DNA of 55,445 bases from Palsa-892 sp035556215. GTDB taxonomy: Bacteria > Pseudomonadota > Alphaproteobacteria > Rhizobiales > Xanthobacteraceae. The notes under the pieces are model-generated. The model was not told the origin of the DNA. It made no database searches and saw nothing but the letters and a program-made list of their open reading frames with translations. Of this stretch, positions 1 to 7,862 are shown piece after piece (within the stretch, counting starts at the first letter, position 1; each line of letters opens with the position of its first letter). The stretch is taken from contig DATMFI010000022.1 of assembly GCA_035556215.1 (NCBI GenBank), positions 1 through 55,445 on the forward strand, read 5' to 3'. The translations under genes were made by a program, and so were the position numbers.

Positions 1-1
1 C

Positions 2-451
2 GTGGGCGTAACCTTCAGCGACGTCGAAGATGATGAAGATGGCGAGACTCACGAGATCAACGTCACGCCGTTCATCGATGTCGTTCTCGTCCTGCTGATC
101 GTCTTTATGGTGGCGGCGCCGCTGTCGACTGTCGACCTTCCGGTCGATTTACCGACCTCGAGCGCGCAGCCGCAGCAGCGCCCCGACAAGCCGGTTTATG
201 TTTCGATCAAATCGGACCTTGCGGTGGCGATCGGCGAAACGCCGGTCAAGCGCACCGAACTGGTCGCGACGCTGAACGCTTCCGATATCAAGAAAGACCA
301 GCGCATCTTCCTGCGAGCCGATCGCGCGGTGCCCTACGGCGACATGATGGACGTGCTCGAGATTCTCCGTCTCGGCGGCTACAACAAGGTTGCGCTCGTT
401 GCGCTTGAGGGCAAACCGGCGAATGGGTCGGCGGGCGCCGGCAAGCCATGA
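2..451 (+). CDS. exbD: TonB-system protein ExbD
   Basis: ExbD/TolR family protein of about 149 residues, the usual family length. It works with ExbB to pass proton-motive force to TonB for outer-membrane uptake. A short acidic cytoplasmic N-terminus precedes the family signature INVTPFIDVVLVLLIVFMV at about residues 19-37. This is the single membrane helix, and its Asp (in FIDVV) is the proton-path residue of the family. The rest is a periplasmic domain. The GTG at base 2 fits the family N-terminus, but the true start could lie just left of the window. The stop overlaps the next start (ATGA), so it is co-translated with the tonB-like gene. An exbB gene is expected upstream, outside the window. 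Confidence 0.93.
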   Translation: MGVTFSDVEDDEDGETHEINVTPFIDVVLVLLIVFMVAAPLSTVDLPVDLPTSSAQPQQRPDKPVYVSIKSDLAVAIGETPVKRTELVATLNASDIKKDQRIFLRADRAVPYGDMMDVLEILRLGGYNKVALVALEGKPANGSAGAGKP

Positions 452-1242
452 CGGCGATGGTCATGCGCACGCCATGGCTCGGCTCGTTCCGGACAAAGAT
501 CTGGTTTTTTGCGGCTGCGGTCGCGCTTTGCTCGCACGTCGCATTCGGGATGTTCGTGATTTCTCAATTGAACGACGATGCCGATGACGATGAACTCGGC
601 GCGCCGGGCATCGAGATTGCCTTCGAGCTGGCTTCGCCCCGACAGCAGCCGACCGATCTGCCGCCGGGACCGGAAAGCGAGGCTTCGGCCGCTTCGCAGG
701 CGGCGGCTCAGCAGCGGACGGCAAAAGCGCCCGACCTTGAGGAAGACAAGGTGAAGGACGCCGAAGATCCGGATCGCCAGGTCGTCACCAGGAAGTCCGA
801 TACCAAGAGCGAAGACGAGCCGGAAAAAAGGAAATCGGATGCGTCACAGCAGTCCGTTGCGCAGCAGGCGAGTGCCGCGCCATCGGTTCCCGATGCGGTC
901 ACGGCGCCGAAATCAACGACGATCGATCAGGGAACGGGGCAGGCCCGGTATCGTGCGCGCGTCACCTGGCAGAAGGAATTGCTCGCGCATCTCAACAAGT
1001 TCAAGCACTACCCCGACAATCGCAGTCAGCAGAGCGCCGAGATCGTTGTCCGCATGACGCTCGACCGCAGCGGCCATGTGGTCGCAGCCGACATTGCCAA
1101 AAGCTCTGGCGACATGGCTTTCGATACGGCTGCGATTGCGATGGTCGAAAAAGCGGACCCGGTGCCCGCGCCGCCGCCTTTGATCGCCGACGAGGGGCTG
1201 GTTTTTTCCCTGCCCGTGCTTTTCAAGAAGAACAAGCACTAG
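448..1242 (+). CDS. tonB: Energy transducer TonB-like protein
   Basis: TonB family protein of 264 residues. It has one N-terminal membrane helix (about residues 12-36), a long charged, Gln/Ala/Pro-rich periplasmic linker (about 45-165), and a C-terminal TonB domain (about 170-260). That domain contains the typical stretch YRARVTWQKELLAHLNKFKHYP followed by an 'AEIVVRMTLDRSGHVVAADI' strand region. The linker is rich in Glu/Lys/Asp rather than the classic Pro-Glu/Pro-Lys repeats, which is common in alphaproteobacteria. The start overlaps the exbD stop by four bases. It would link the ExbB/ExbD motor to TonB-dependent receptors for iron chelates or similar ligands. No receptor gene is in the window. 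Confidence 0.9.
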   Translation: MTAMVMRTPWLGSFRTKIWFFAAAVALCSHVAFGMFVISQLNDDADDDELGAPGIEIAFELASPRQQPTDLPPGPESEASAASQAAAQQRTAKAPDLEEDKVKDAEDPDRQVVTRKSDTKSEDEPEKRKSDASQQSVAQQASAAPSVPDAVTAPKSTTIDQGTGQARYRARVTWQKELLAHLNKFKHYPDNRSQQSAEIVVRMTLDRSGHVVAADIAKSSGDMAFDTAAIAMVEKADPVPAPPPLIADEGLVFSLPVLFKKNKH

Positions 1243-1346
1243 GACGGCTTTGCTCGAGCGCGGCACGCGAGCCGTGCGTTCTGCAACGCAAGCATCACTA
1301 CGATTTTCCGATGCCGCTGAAGTGGCCCTGAGGGGGGTCAGGGTCT

Positions 1347-1889
1347 ATGCTGTCTTTCGAGTTCGCTGGCACCGCCGGTAGCGACGCACGAACGCAACCG
1401 AAAGAGCACGCCGTCGCAACTCATCCCCCAATCCGCAGCACGAGACTGATGATGAACTTCGATGAAACTTTAGCGAAAGCCGTTCTTGCCAGCCGCAGCG
1501 ACGCGATCGTTGCTTCAGACGAGAAGGGGACGATCACCTTCTGGAATGGCGGCGCGGAGCGCATTTTCGGCTTCACTTCGGGGGAGGCGCTCGGCCAGTC
1601 GCTGGACATCATCATTCCCGAACAGCTCCGCGAGCGGCACTGGGTCGGTTACCGTGAGGTGATGGGCGGCCGCAAAAGCCGCTATGGCGAAGGCGATATT
1701 CTGGCGGTCCCCGCGATCCGCAAGGATGGCTCGCGCATCTCTATCGAATTCACCATCGCGCCCATGCATGATGAGAGCGGCCGGATGACCGGCATGGCCT
1801 CCATCTTGCGGGACGTTACCAAGCGCTTCGAAGAATTGCGGGCCCTGAAGAAAATGCTGGCCAAGAAGGCAAGCGCGCCGGCTCCTTAG
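1347..1889 (+). CDS. Single PAS-domain protein
   Basis: Small protein made almost entirely of one PAS fold (about residues 45-170 from this start). It begins with the 'SRSDAIVASDEKGTITFWNGGAERIFGF' pattern and ends 'GMASILRDVTKRFEE', the usual PAS/PAC border. There is no kinase, cyclase or HTH output domain, so it probably signals by binding a partner. A His lies in the F-helix region (RERHWVGY), where the heme PAS of FixL has its ligand, but the spacing differs by one and heme binding is unproven. ATG 1347 follows a G-rich stretch. The tandem ATGs at 1449 and 1452 would remove an unconserved-looking 34-residue leader and are equally possible. It lies next to oxygen-response genes. Confidence 0.72.
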   Translation: MLSFEFAGTAGSDARTQPKEHAVATHPPIRSTRLMMNFDETLAKAVLASRSDAIVASDEKGTITFWNGGAERIFGFTSGEALGQSLDIIIPEQLRERHWVGYREVMGGRKSRYGEGDILAVPAIRKDGSRISIEFTIAPMHDESGRMTGMASILRDVTKRFEELRALKKMLAKKASAPAP

Positions 1890-1943
1890 CTGACCCATTG
1901 CCGGTGCACCGCGCGGTCGCCAGACGGCGCGAGGCTGCCGTCC

Positions 1944-2429
1944 TTAGAGCCGGTTTACCTGCCGCCGGGCAAGATTCTCGACGCCTCTGCCGCGCCAGGC
2001 GGCCGGCTTCATCGTCGTCAGGTCGTCGAGGATTTCGGTATTGGGGCAGTATTCCCGGTAGTGCTCGAAGCTCGTGCCGTGATCGAGGTGATAGGCGCAT
2101 TGCGGTTTATACGAGCATGTGCTGCAGCGCCGCTCCAATTCCAGCATTATGCCGGGGTCGTTGAGCCGCAGACACTTCGCGTCGATGCCGAGTACGGCAA
2201 GAAGTTCGTGCAGGGCGGCGGTGGCCTTGGTCTCCTGGTTGACGAGCCTCATCAATTCGCGGGGTGTCAGCCGCAGGTCGCGAGCGATCGAAGAGATTTC
2301 CGCCACGGAGCAGGTCGCGAGTTCCTGCCGGTCTCTCTGCTGTTGCCGGTATCGGCGGATCGATTGCATCAAGGAATTCAGGATCGTTTGCAGGCCGGAT
2401 GGATTCTTTTCCGCTGGAAATCGGCTCAT
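1944..2429 (-). CDS. DUF6455-type cysteine-motif protein
   Basis: Protein of 161 residues. The N-terminal part (about 15-60) resembles the short DUF1127-like helical segment (RRYRQQQRDRQEL...LTPREL). The C-terminal half carries a cysteine/histidine cluster, RRCSTCSYKPQCAYHLDHG, followed by YCPN. This looks like a metal or Fe-S site and fits the family I know as DUF6455, whose biochemical role is unknown. The start at 2429 is chosen because AAAGGGTGA sits just upstream; the ATG at 2450 lacks such a site. It is divergent from nnrS and shares the FNR/FixK-type box at 2477-2490, which points to low-oxygen or NO-linked expression. The family name is from recall and was not searched. Confidence 0.7.
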   Translation of the reverse strand: MSRFPAEKNPSGLQTILNSLMQSIRRYRQQQRDRQELATCSVAEISSIARDLRLTPRELMRLVNQETKATAALHELLAVLGIDAKCLRLNDPGIMLELERRCSTCSYKPQCAYHLDHGTSFEHYREYCPNTEILDDLTTMKPAAWRGRGVENLARRQVNRL

Positions 2430-2476
2430 GGCGATCACCCTTTGGGGCATCTGAGCATTTCAGAGATGAAGCGGCA

Positions 2477-2490
2477 TTGACGGAGATCAA
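2477..2490. promoter_or_regulatory. FNR/FixK-type box (nnrS / DUF6455)
   Basis: TTGACGGAGATCAA matches TTGA-N6-TCAA and 9 of 10 positions of TTGAT-N4-ATCAA. It lies between the divergent DUF6455-type gene (about 47 bases to its ATG) and nnrS, as expected for an activator site of the FNR/FixK/Dnr class. It overlaps ATG 2490, which argues against that codon as the nnrS start if the box drives nnrS. Confidence 0.65.
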
Positions 2491-2588
2491 TGGGTGCCGG
2501 GCATCGAGCCGGTATCGACATCGGCGTTGCCAAGGCGCAAATCCGGGGCGCAAATAGAAAGTCGCGGAAAATCGCGGTCAGTGAAATC

Positions 2589-3752
2589 GTGCAAATCGCT
2601 TCCATTCCATTGTTCAGCTACGGCTTTCGGCCGTTCTTTTTCGGTGGTGCACTATGGGCGGTGATCGCGATGCTGCTGTGGATCGGTCTTCTGAGCGGCG
2701 GTCTCTCCTTCGCAGGCGGCTACGGCGCCGTGGCCTGGCACATCCACGAATTTCTGTTCGGCTATATCTCCGCGGTGGTGACCGGCTTTCTGCTCACCGC
2801 CGTGCCGAACTGGACGGGACGCCTGCCGCTCCGCGGCGCCGGCTTGCTGCTGTTGTTTTTGACGTGGCTCGCCGGCCGTATTGCCATGCTGATGACGGCA
2901 ACGCTGGGCACGCCGCTCGCTGCGATGATCGACGGTGCTTATCTCTGGGTGCTCACTTTCGTGATCCTGCGCGAAATTCTTTCCGGCAATAACTGGCGCA
3001 ACCTCAAAGTCATGGTGCTGGTGGCCATTCTAGCATCGGCCAATACGTTTTTTCATATTGAGGTCATCCGGAACGGGGCGCCGGATATCGGCAGCCGTCT
3101 CGGCATCGCCGCGATCGTCGCGCTCATCATTCTCATAGGCGGGCGCATCACGCCGAGCTTTACCCATAACTGGCTCGTCAAACAGAACATCACGAAATTG
3201 CCGGCGCCGCTCGGCCGCTTCGATATTGTTGCCATGGCGCTTTCGGCGCTCTCGCTTTTGCTATGGGTCGCCACCCCGCATGGGCAGCCGGCTGGCGTAG
3301 CGCTGCTGATTGCCGCGGCGCTGCTTTTGATCCGGCTGTTGCGCTGGCAAGGGCTCCGCACCTGGTGCGCGCCGATGGTGTTCATCCTTCACGCAGGTTA
3401 CTTTTTCCTGCCGCTCGGCGCGCTATTGCTGGCTCTTTCGATCCTTTCGTCGGCGGCGCTTGCCCAAAGCGGCGCGCTGCATGCCTGGACGACCGGCGCG
3501 ATGGGCGTCATGACGCTCGCGGTCATGACACGAGCGACGCGCGGCCATACCGGACGCGCCATTGAGGCCCCGGCCACGACTATCGCAATCTACGTCGCGA
3601 TTGTTTTTGCAGCGGCGCTTCGCATTGTCGCGCCGATGTTTCCGGCGGCCTATATGCCGCTCATCCATACTTCCGCGTTGTGCTGGCTGCTCGCCTTCGG
3701 TGGCTTTGTGCTGGTCTATGGCCCGATGCTGTTGCGGCCGCGCAAGACCTGA
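2589..3752 (+). CDS. nnrS: NnrS family heme-copper membrane protein
   Basis: NnrS family integral membrane protein, about 387 residues from the GTG at 2589, with roughly 12 hydrophobic segments. The N-terminus has the family start 'IPLFSYGFRPFFFGGALWA' and the 'WHIHEFLFGYISAVVTGFLLTAVPNWTG' motif with conserved histidines. NnrS is known as a heme- and copper-containing membrane protein that helps cells resist nitric oxide, often in NO-responsive regulons. An in-frame ATG at 2490 is preceded by GGAG, but it lies inside the putative FixK box, so the downstream GTG is preferred although its ribosome site is weak. The gene ends five bases from the convergent kinase gene. The family is secure; the start is not. 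Confidence 0.88.
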   Translation: MQIASIPLFSYGFRPFFFGGALWAVIAMLLWIGLLSGGLSFAGGYGAVAWHIHEFLFGYISAVVTGFLLTAVPNWTGRLPLRGAGLLLLFLTWLAGRIAMLMTATLGTPLAAMIDGAYLWVLTFVILREILSGNNWRNLKVMVLVAILASANTFFHIEVIRNGAPDIGSRLGIAAIVALIILIGGRITPSFTHNWLVKQNITKLPAPLGRFDIVAMALSALSLLLWVATPHGQPAGVALLIAAALLLIRLLRWQGLRTWCAPMVFILHAGYFFLPLGALLLALSILSSAALAQSGALHAWTTGAMGVMTLAVMTRATRGHTGRAIEAPATTIAIYVAIVFAAALRIVAPMFPAAYMPLIHTSALCWLLAFGGFVLVYGPMLLRPRKT

Positions 3753-3756
3753 CGGA

Positions 3757-5151
3757 TCAGGTTTGTGCTTTCGGCCGCACGACCGTCACCGTGCAGGGTG
3801 CTTCGGAGACGATCCTGGCTGAGACGCTGCCGAGATAGCGCCGCACCGTCGAGCTTGCACGTGCGCCGACAATGAGGTGATCGACCATGTTTTCGCGCGC
3901 ATAATTGATCAGGGCCGCGGCAGGATCGACCGATTCGAGCACCTGATAGGTGATCTTTTCTTTGTTGACAGAAAGCGGCTGTGACCAGTGCTCGAGTTCC
4001 GCCAACCGGCGCAGGAAGATATTGCGGCCGGTTTCGTCCTGCATCTCGTCGATCTGCACGCGCGAAATCTTGAAGACGTAGAGACAGGCGAGCCGGGCGT
4101 TCGGCACGGTGGCGAGAATGCGCTGCGTTGCCGCCCGGATCGCCTCCAGCAGCGGCGAGTGGTCGGTGAGATCGAGGGCAACCGCGATGATAGGCGCACT
4201 CGCAAGCTGGCGCTTCAGTCCGGCGAAAGGCGGGTTGCGCCGGAGTTTCAGCCGGCGCGACAGGGCTTTCATAAAGCCGTGGGCCGTCATTTTTTCGGCG
4301 CGGCTGGTGAGAAGCACCTGGCCGGGATGTTGCAGATCGAAAGCCAGCTGGGCCGCCGTCGGGTAGCGGTCGTTCGGATCGACTTCGATCAAGCGCAGGA
4401 TAATTTCCTGCAGCCACGGGGGGATTTTGCCGTTGAGCTTTCGCGGCGGGTCCGGATCGACGTAAAGCCGTCGCCGCCACCCGGTAATGCGTTGCGGATC
4501 GCCGAACGGCTGCTTGCCGGTCGCGAGAAAATACAGAATTACGCCGAGCGCAAAGAGATCGCTGCGCGGATCGGTCCGCACGTCAAGCACTTGCTCCGGC
4601 GAAATGTAGGGCCCTGTGCCGATCGGATCGTCGAATTCCTCCGCCAGCAAATCAGGTAGCAGGTCATGTCGCGCGAAGCCGTAGTCGATCAGCACGGCAT
4701 TGCCGTCCGGCCGCAGAATGACGTTATCAGGCTTGAGATCGAGGTGGATGACGTGCTGCTCGTGCAATCTTTGCAGCGCGGTTGCGATCTTGCCGCCAAG
4801 TCGAACGACCTCGCCGATTTCGAGCGGCAGCCGTTCAAGGTAGGCTTCGAGCGGTACGCCTGCGACAAATTCCATGGCAATGAACGGATTGCCGTAGCTG
4901 CCGGCCGCGACGAAACGCGGAAAGTGCGGGCCATGCAGGCGCGGCAGAATAATCTTTTCCGTTTCGAAGCTGACGATTGAAAGCTGATCCCCGTCGTAAC
5001 GCAGGAATGGGATTTTCAGAATTAACGGCAAATCGATATCGGCCTTGCTGACGCGCCAAATCGACGACATGCCGCCGGTTCGCAACAATTCGTCGAGCCG
5101 AAAGCCTTCGACTATGTCGCCGGGCGAAAGCCGCTGGGTATCGGCCGTCAT
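3757..5151 (-). CDS. Ser/Thr protein kinase - universal stress protein fusion
   Basis: 464-residue two-domain protein. Residues about 15-280 are a Hanks-type kinase: a glycine-rich loop RTGGMSSIW, Lys46 in LILKIPF, the catalytic loop HLDLKPDN at 136-143 (HLD instead of HRD), DYG at 156-158 (instead of DFG) and SPEQ in place of APE. Residues about 318-462 are a UspA fold ending VGARASS...GSVSARIV, though the nucleotide-binding GxxG is altered to GARA. There is no membrane helix, so it should be cytosolic. Start 5151 is chosen because it begins the kinase domain and lies five bases short of the upstream phosphoesterase stop. The neighbouring phosphoesterase suggests paired phosphorylation control, and the FixK box upstream suggests low-oxygen expression. 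Substrates are unknown. Confidence 0.9.
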   Translation of the reverse strand: MTADTQRLSPGDIVEGFRLDELLRTGGMSSIWRVSKADIDLPLILKIPFLRYDGDQLSIVSFETEKIILPRLHGPHFPRFVAAGSYGNPFIAMEFVAGVPLEAYLERLPLEIGEVVRLGGKIATALQRLHEQHVIHLDLKPDNVILRPDGNAVLIDYGFARHDLLPDLLAEEFDDPIGTGPYISPEQVLDVRTDPRSDLFALGVILYFLATGKQPFGDPQRITGWRRRLYVDPDPPRKLNGKIPPWLQEIILRLIEVDPNDRYPTAAQLAFDLQHPGQVLLTSRAEKMTAHGFMKALSRRLKLRRNPPFAGLKRQLASAPIIAVALDLTDHSPLLEAIRAATQRILATVPNARLACLYVFKISRVQIDEMQDETGRNIFLRRLAELEHWSQPLSVNKEKITYQVLESVDPAAALINYARENMVDHLIVGARASSTVRRYLGSVSARIVSEAPCTVTVVRPKAQT

Positions 5152-5152
5152 T

Positions 5153-5902
5153 TCAATGGCCCTGTAGCAGGCGAGCGGCGAGGACTTCAGGAAGGCCGCT
5201 GGCGCGGATTTTCGCGGCTGCGCCCGCAGCGTCATAGGGAACGCGATGGTGTGTGACCGTGTTCCGGGCGGTGTCGAACATCGCATAAGCCGCCGCGGGT
5301 ATTCGATCGCGCGGCTGCCCCACGGCCCCGACCACATTCAGCCAGCGCCATACCGGCGAAAGCTCGACCGGCGTGCCGTCCGCCGGCGCGAATTCAATTA
5401 CCTTGGCGGTTGCGGTGATGCGGTAGATGCACGGCACATGAACATGCCCGCAAAAGATCAATCGTGCATTCGTCGCCCCGAATGCGCGGCGCGCGGCGGC
5501 GGAGTCGGTGAGATAGTGCCAGGCTCCGGGCGAGTCGGCCGAAGCGTGAACGTATAGAACTTCGCCCTCCCGTTTTTGCAGCGGCAAGTTTCGCAAAAAC
5601 GCCTGCTGTTTGACGTCGAGCCGAGACCGTGTCCAGTCGATTGCGGCTCTGGCGATGCCGTTCATATGCAGGTCGGTCCGGGATACCGCAGAATCGTGAT
5701 TGCCGCGCAGCGCAATCGCGCCCTTGGCGACATGATCGGCGATCCTGTCGATCACCCATTCGGGATCGGCGCCGTAGCCGACATAATCGCCGAGGAAAAC
5801 GTAGCGCTCGGCGCCCATCCCGGCGGCGTGGCCGAGACAGGCTTCCAACGCTTCGCGGTTGGCGTGGATATCGCTGAGGAGAGCGATGCGCATGCGCTTC
5901 AT
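5153..5902 (-). CDS. Calcineurin-like metallophosphoesterase
   Basis: 249-residue phosphoesterase with the full metal-ligand set: SDIHAN at residues 10-15 (Asp11, His13), GDYVGYG at 38-44, GNHD at 67-70, a later His in YVHAS, and CGHVH near 151-155. The family hydrolyses phosphomonoesters or diesters, and some members remove phosphate from proteins. It is translated in near-continuity with the downstream kinase/USP gene (stop and start 1 base apart), so a kinase-phosphatase pair is a fair inference, though a small-molecule substrate is possible. Upstream, 40 bases away, is a 33-residue membrane peptide, and before that a FixK-type box. Confidence 0.9.
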   Translation of the reverse strand: MKRMRIALLSDIHANREALEACLGHAAGMGAERYVFLGDYVGYGADPEWVIDRIADHVAKGAIALRGNHDSAVSRTDLHMNGIARAAIDWTRSRLDVKQQAFLRNLPLQKREGEVLYVHASADSPGAWHYLTDSAAARRAFGATNARLIFCGHVHVPCIYRITATAKVIEFAPADGTPVELSPVWRWLNVVGAVGQPRDRIPAAAYAMFDTARNTVTHHRVPYDAAGAAAKIRASGLPEVLAARLLQGH

Positions 5903-5942
5903 TTAGCATGCCGCCTGCACCAGCGCGATTTGGTAGTAGTCG

Positions 5943-6044
5943 CTATGCTTTCAGATAGAGGAGGCTGATGCCGGCCAGGGCGGCCGATATGGCGATGGCC
6001 AGCAGGAAAGGCGCGAGATTGGAATCCCAAAAGACCGATTTCAT
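5943..6044 (-). CDS. 33-residue single-pass membrane peptide
   Basis: Short gene encoding MKSVFWDSNLAPFLLAIAIS and 13 further residues, ending SLLYLKA. One hydrophobic helix covers about residues 10-31. A GGGGG stretch precedes the ATG by about 4 bases (reverse strand), and a TTGA-N6-GCAA box lies 56 bases upstream. It sits between the nitroreductase stop and the phosphoesterase start in the same orientation, so it is probably the first gene of a peptide-phosphoesterase-kinase operon. Its size and shape resemble small subunits of terminal oxidases or other small membrane regulators, but I do not recognise the sequence. Confidence 0.6.
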   Translation of the reverse strand: MKSVFWDSNLAPFLLAIAISAALAGISLLYLKA

Positions 6045-6099
6045 CGTACCCCCAATTATTGTTGGCCGGTGCAAAATAGGGGCGAGGAGCCGCAGCGCT

Positions 6100-6113
6100 T
6101 TGACGTAACGCAA
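6100..6113. promoter_or_regulatory. FixK-type box (peptide-phosphoesterase-kinase)
   Basis: TTGACGTAACGCAA fits TTG(A/C)-N6-(T/G)CAA. It lies in the 78-base gap between the nitroreductase stop (6123) and the small membrane peptide start (6044), in position to activate leftward transcription of the peptide, phosphoesterase and kinase genes. Confidence 0.6.
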
Positions 6114-6122
6114 TCGTCTCTT

Positions 6123-7172
6123 TCAGAGAAAATCCTCGAGCGGCCGCCGCGGGCTCGGTGCGACGGCGGCGTCAGCCCGGCCGAGACGCAGAACGAGTTG
6201 CGGGTTGCCGTTGACGCTGGCGAGCAGGCTGAGCCGAAAGCGCAGTTCGCTCACTTCGCAGGGCTGGTTGAGATAGGAGACCTTGAGGCCGAGCCGCTCG
6301 GCTTCGATGAGAAAGGCGGCGAGCGCTTCGCCGCAGGCGAGCCAGTCGCGCGGCGCATCGAACGGCGTCGAGAGAACGGCAATACCCGGCGAACGCCGGA
6401 CGAGCTCTTCATCGCGCGCGGCTCTGCCGTCTCCGAGATCGAAGGTGCGGATGACGAGCGGCGCGACATAGGCGGCAAAGCCGCTAATGCCTACGGCATG
6501 CGCCGGAATGCCGTCCTGGGCGGAAGTCAGCGGCGGGCGAATCCAGGCGGCGAGTTCGCGCAAGAACGCCGCGTTCTCGAACTGGATCTTGTCGGCGTCC
6601 ATCACGATGCGAACGAGTTGCTTACGATCGTCCGCGTCATCGATCCAGCCTGCATGCACGTCGCTGTCCGTGAGGCTGGCATTGAGCCGCTCACGCTGTT
6701 TGAAGGTGATCGGTTCGGGGCCGAAAGCATTGCGGTTCGTGCGGCGGCGTAGAATAGCGGCAACAAGCTCCTGGTCGAAGGCATCGGCCTGGCCTGCGAT
6801 CGCAATGCTCGCGAGAAAATCCTCGTTGCCGGAGTCGGGAAAACGCCGGATTGCAAGGCGGCAGCCGAAGGCCCCGGCGGCAAGCCGGAGCAGACCCAGC
6901 GCCGTACCGCAGGAAATCATCAGTTCGCGGTCGAACGGATCGGCCGCCGCAAGGCTGCGCGAGCGATCGGCGTAAAGCTCGATGCGGTCTGGATGAAGCC
7001 GGAAACGCCACGGCTGCGTATTATGATTGGACGGCGCAAGCAGCGCATAGCGTAGAAGGAAGCGCAGCCGCTCGCGCAACGCGCCGCGGCGGGGAAATTC
7101 GTTCGCGTTGATGTCCCAGCCCGAGGCAGGCTGTGGCGTCGCCGGCTCGGTCCGCGAATAATTCGGCAGCAT
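6123..7172 (-). CDS. Acg-like nitroreductase family protein
   Basis: 349-residue protein of the nitroreductase superfamily, of the longer Acg/Rv3131-like type in which two half-domains form one FMN-binding unit. Visible motifs are 'LLRYALLAPSNHNTQPWRFRL' near residues 39-59, the FMN-contact Ser/Asn/Gln pattern, then ELMISCGTALGLLRLAA, RRRTNRNAF, and a C-terminal GLKVSYLNQP. In mycobacteria such proteins belong to the DosR hypoxia/NO regulon; their reaction is unclear and may be flavin storage or reduction. The gene stands alone between two FixK-type boxes, with one (7206-7219) 34 bases before its ATG. It lies directly downstream of fixJ in the same direction, 69 bases away. Confidence 0.85.
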   Translation of the reverse strand: MLPNYSRTEPATPQPASGWDINANEFPRRGALRERLRFLLRYALLAPSNHNTQPWRFRLHPDRIELYADRSRSLAAADPFDRELMISCGTALGLLRLAAGAFGCRLAIRRFPDSGNEDFLASIAIAGQADAFDQELVAAILRRRTNRNAFGPEPITFKQRERLNASLTDSDVHAGWIDDADDRKQLVRIVMDADKIQFENAAFLRELAAWIRPPLTSAQDGIPAHAVGISGFAAYVAPLVIRTFDLGDGRAARDEELVRRSPGIAVLSTPFDAPRDWLACGEALAAFLIEAERLGLKVSYLNQPCEVSELRFRLSLLASVNGNPQLVLRLGRADAAVAPSPRRPLEDFL

Positions 7173-7205
7173 GCGCTAACGGAGCACGCGGCCGGCGTTT
7201 AAGGT

Positions 7206-7219
7206 TTGACCTGCCGCAA
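7206..7219. promoter_or_regulatory. FixK-type box (nitroreductase)
   Basis: TTGACCTGCCGCAA fits TTG(A/C)-N6-(T/G)CAA. It lies in the 69-base gap between the fixJ stop and the nitroreductase start. The site is only 34 bases from the ATG, so the 5' leader would be very short or absent if it acts at about -41. Confidence 0.55.
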
Positions 7220-7241
7220 CAATCGAAAAATTTTGACGCTC

Positions 7242-7862
7242 TCAGCCCTTGTCGAACAGGCCGGCGATCAGGCTCATGCGCACGAGGTCTGAAAGACTGT
7301 CCGCCGCCATCTTGGTCATGACATGCGCGCGATAGATTTCGACGGTGCGCGGGCTGATCTCAAGGTTGGCGGCGATGACCTTGTTGGCGTGACCGGCGAT
7401 CAGCCCTTCGAGCACCTCGCGCTCGCGTTGCGAAAGAAGCGCCAGCCGCTCGCGGATCTGGGATTTTTCGGCCTCGCGCTTCGCGTCTCGCGTGTAGCGA
7501 TCGAGCGCGGCGCGCACGGCCTTCAGCAGAGCCTCGTCGTCATAGGGCTTTTCCAGAAAGTCGGCGGCGCCTTCCTTCATCGCTTCGACGGCAAGCGAAA
7601 TATCGCCGTGTCCGGTCATGACGATGACCGGAAGATCGCTGCCCGACGACTTTAATTTGCGCAATAACTCGATCCCGCTCATCTGCGGCATCCTCACATC
7701 GGTGACGATACAGCCGCCTTTGATCGCGGGAAGAGCCGCAAGAAATGACGTCGCCGAATCGTAGGTCGCGACGCGAAGTTTCGCGGAGGCGAGCAGGAAT
7801 TTCAGCGAATCCCGTACCGCTTCGTCGTCGTCGATGACATGAACCACGATGCTATCCGGCAT
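7242..7862 (-). CDS. fixJ: Response regulator FixJ
   Basis: 206-residue response regulator. The receiver domain (about 5-120) has the acidic pair DDD at 11-13, phospho-acceptor Asp55 in IVTDVRMP, Thr83 in VMTGHGD and Lys105 in LEKPYDD. The C-terminal LuxR-type HTH (about 142-200) reads LSQREREVLEGLIAGHANKV then SPRTVEIYRAHVMTKM. Length and sequence pattern fit rhizobial FixJ (about 205 residues). It is encoded just after fixL with an 11-base overlap, so the pair is co-translated. Phospho-FixJ is known to activate fixK, and the likely target here is the inverted repeat at 9421-9440. Confidence 0.95.
   Translation of the reverse strand: MPDSIVVHVIDDDEAVRDSLKFLLASAKLRVATYDSATSFLAALPAIKGGCIVTDVRMPQMSGIELLRKLKSSGSDLPVIVMTGHGDISLAVEAMKEGAADFLEKPYDDEALLKAVRAALDRYTRDAKREAEKSQIRERLALLSQREREVLEGLIAGHANKVIAANLEISPRTVEIYRAHVMTKMAADSLSDLVRMSLIAGLFDKG

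Noticed and set aside
1347..1889. Heme-binding oxygen sensor role for the single PAS protein
   Set aside because: A His is near the FixL heme ligand position, but the spacing to the following Tyr is off by one and the Arg/Gly-rich FixL context (IIGIGR) is missing.
5151..5337. Upstream extension of the kinase-USP gene to 5337
   Set aside because: The added 62 residues lie wholly within the phosphoesterase gene, are rich in Pro/Arg/Ser like an out-of-frame translation, and precede the kinase domain without need.
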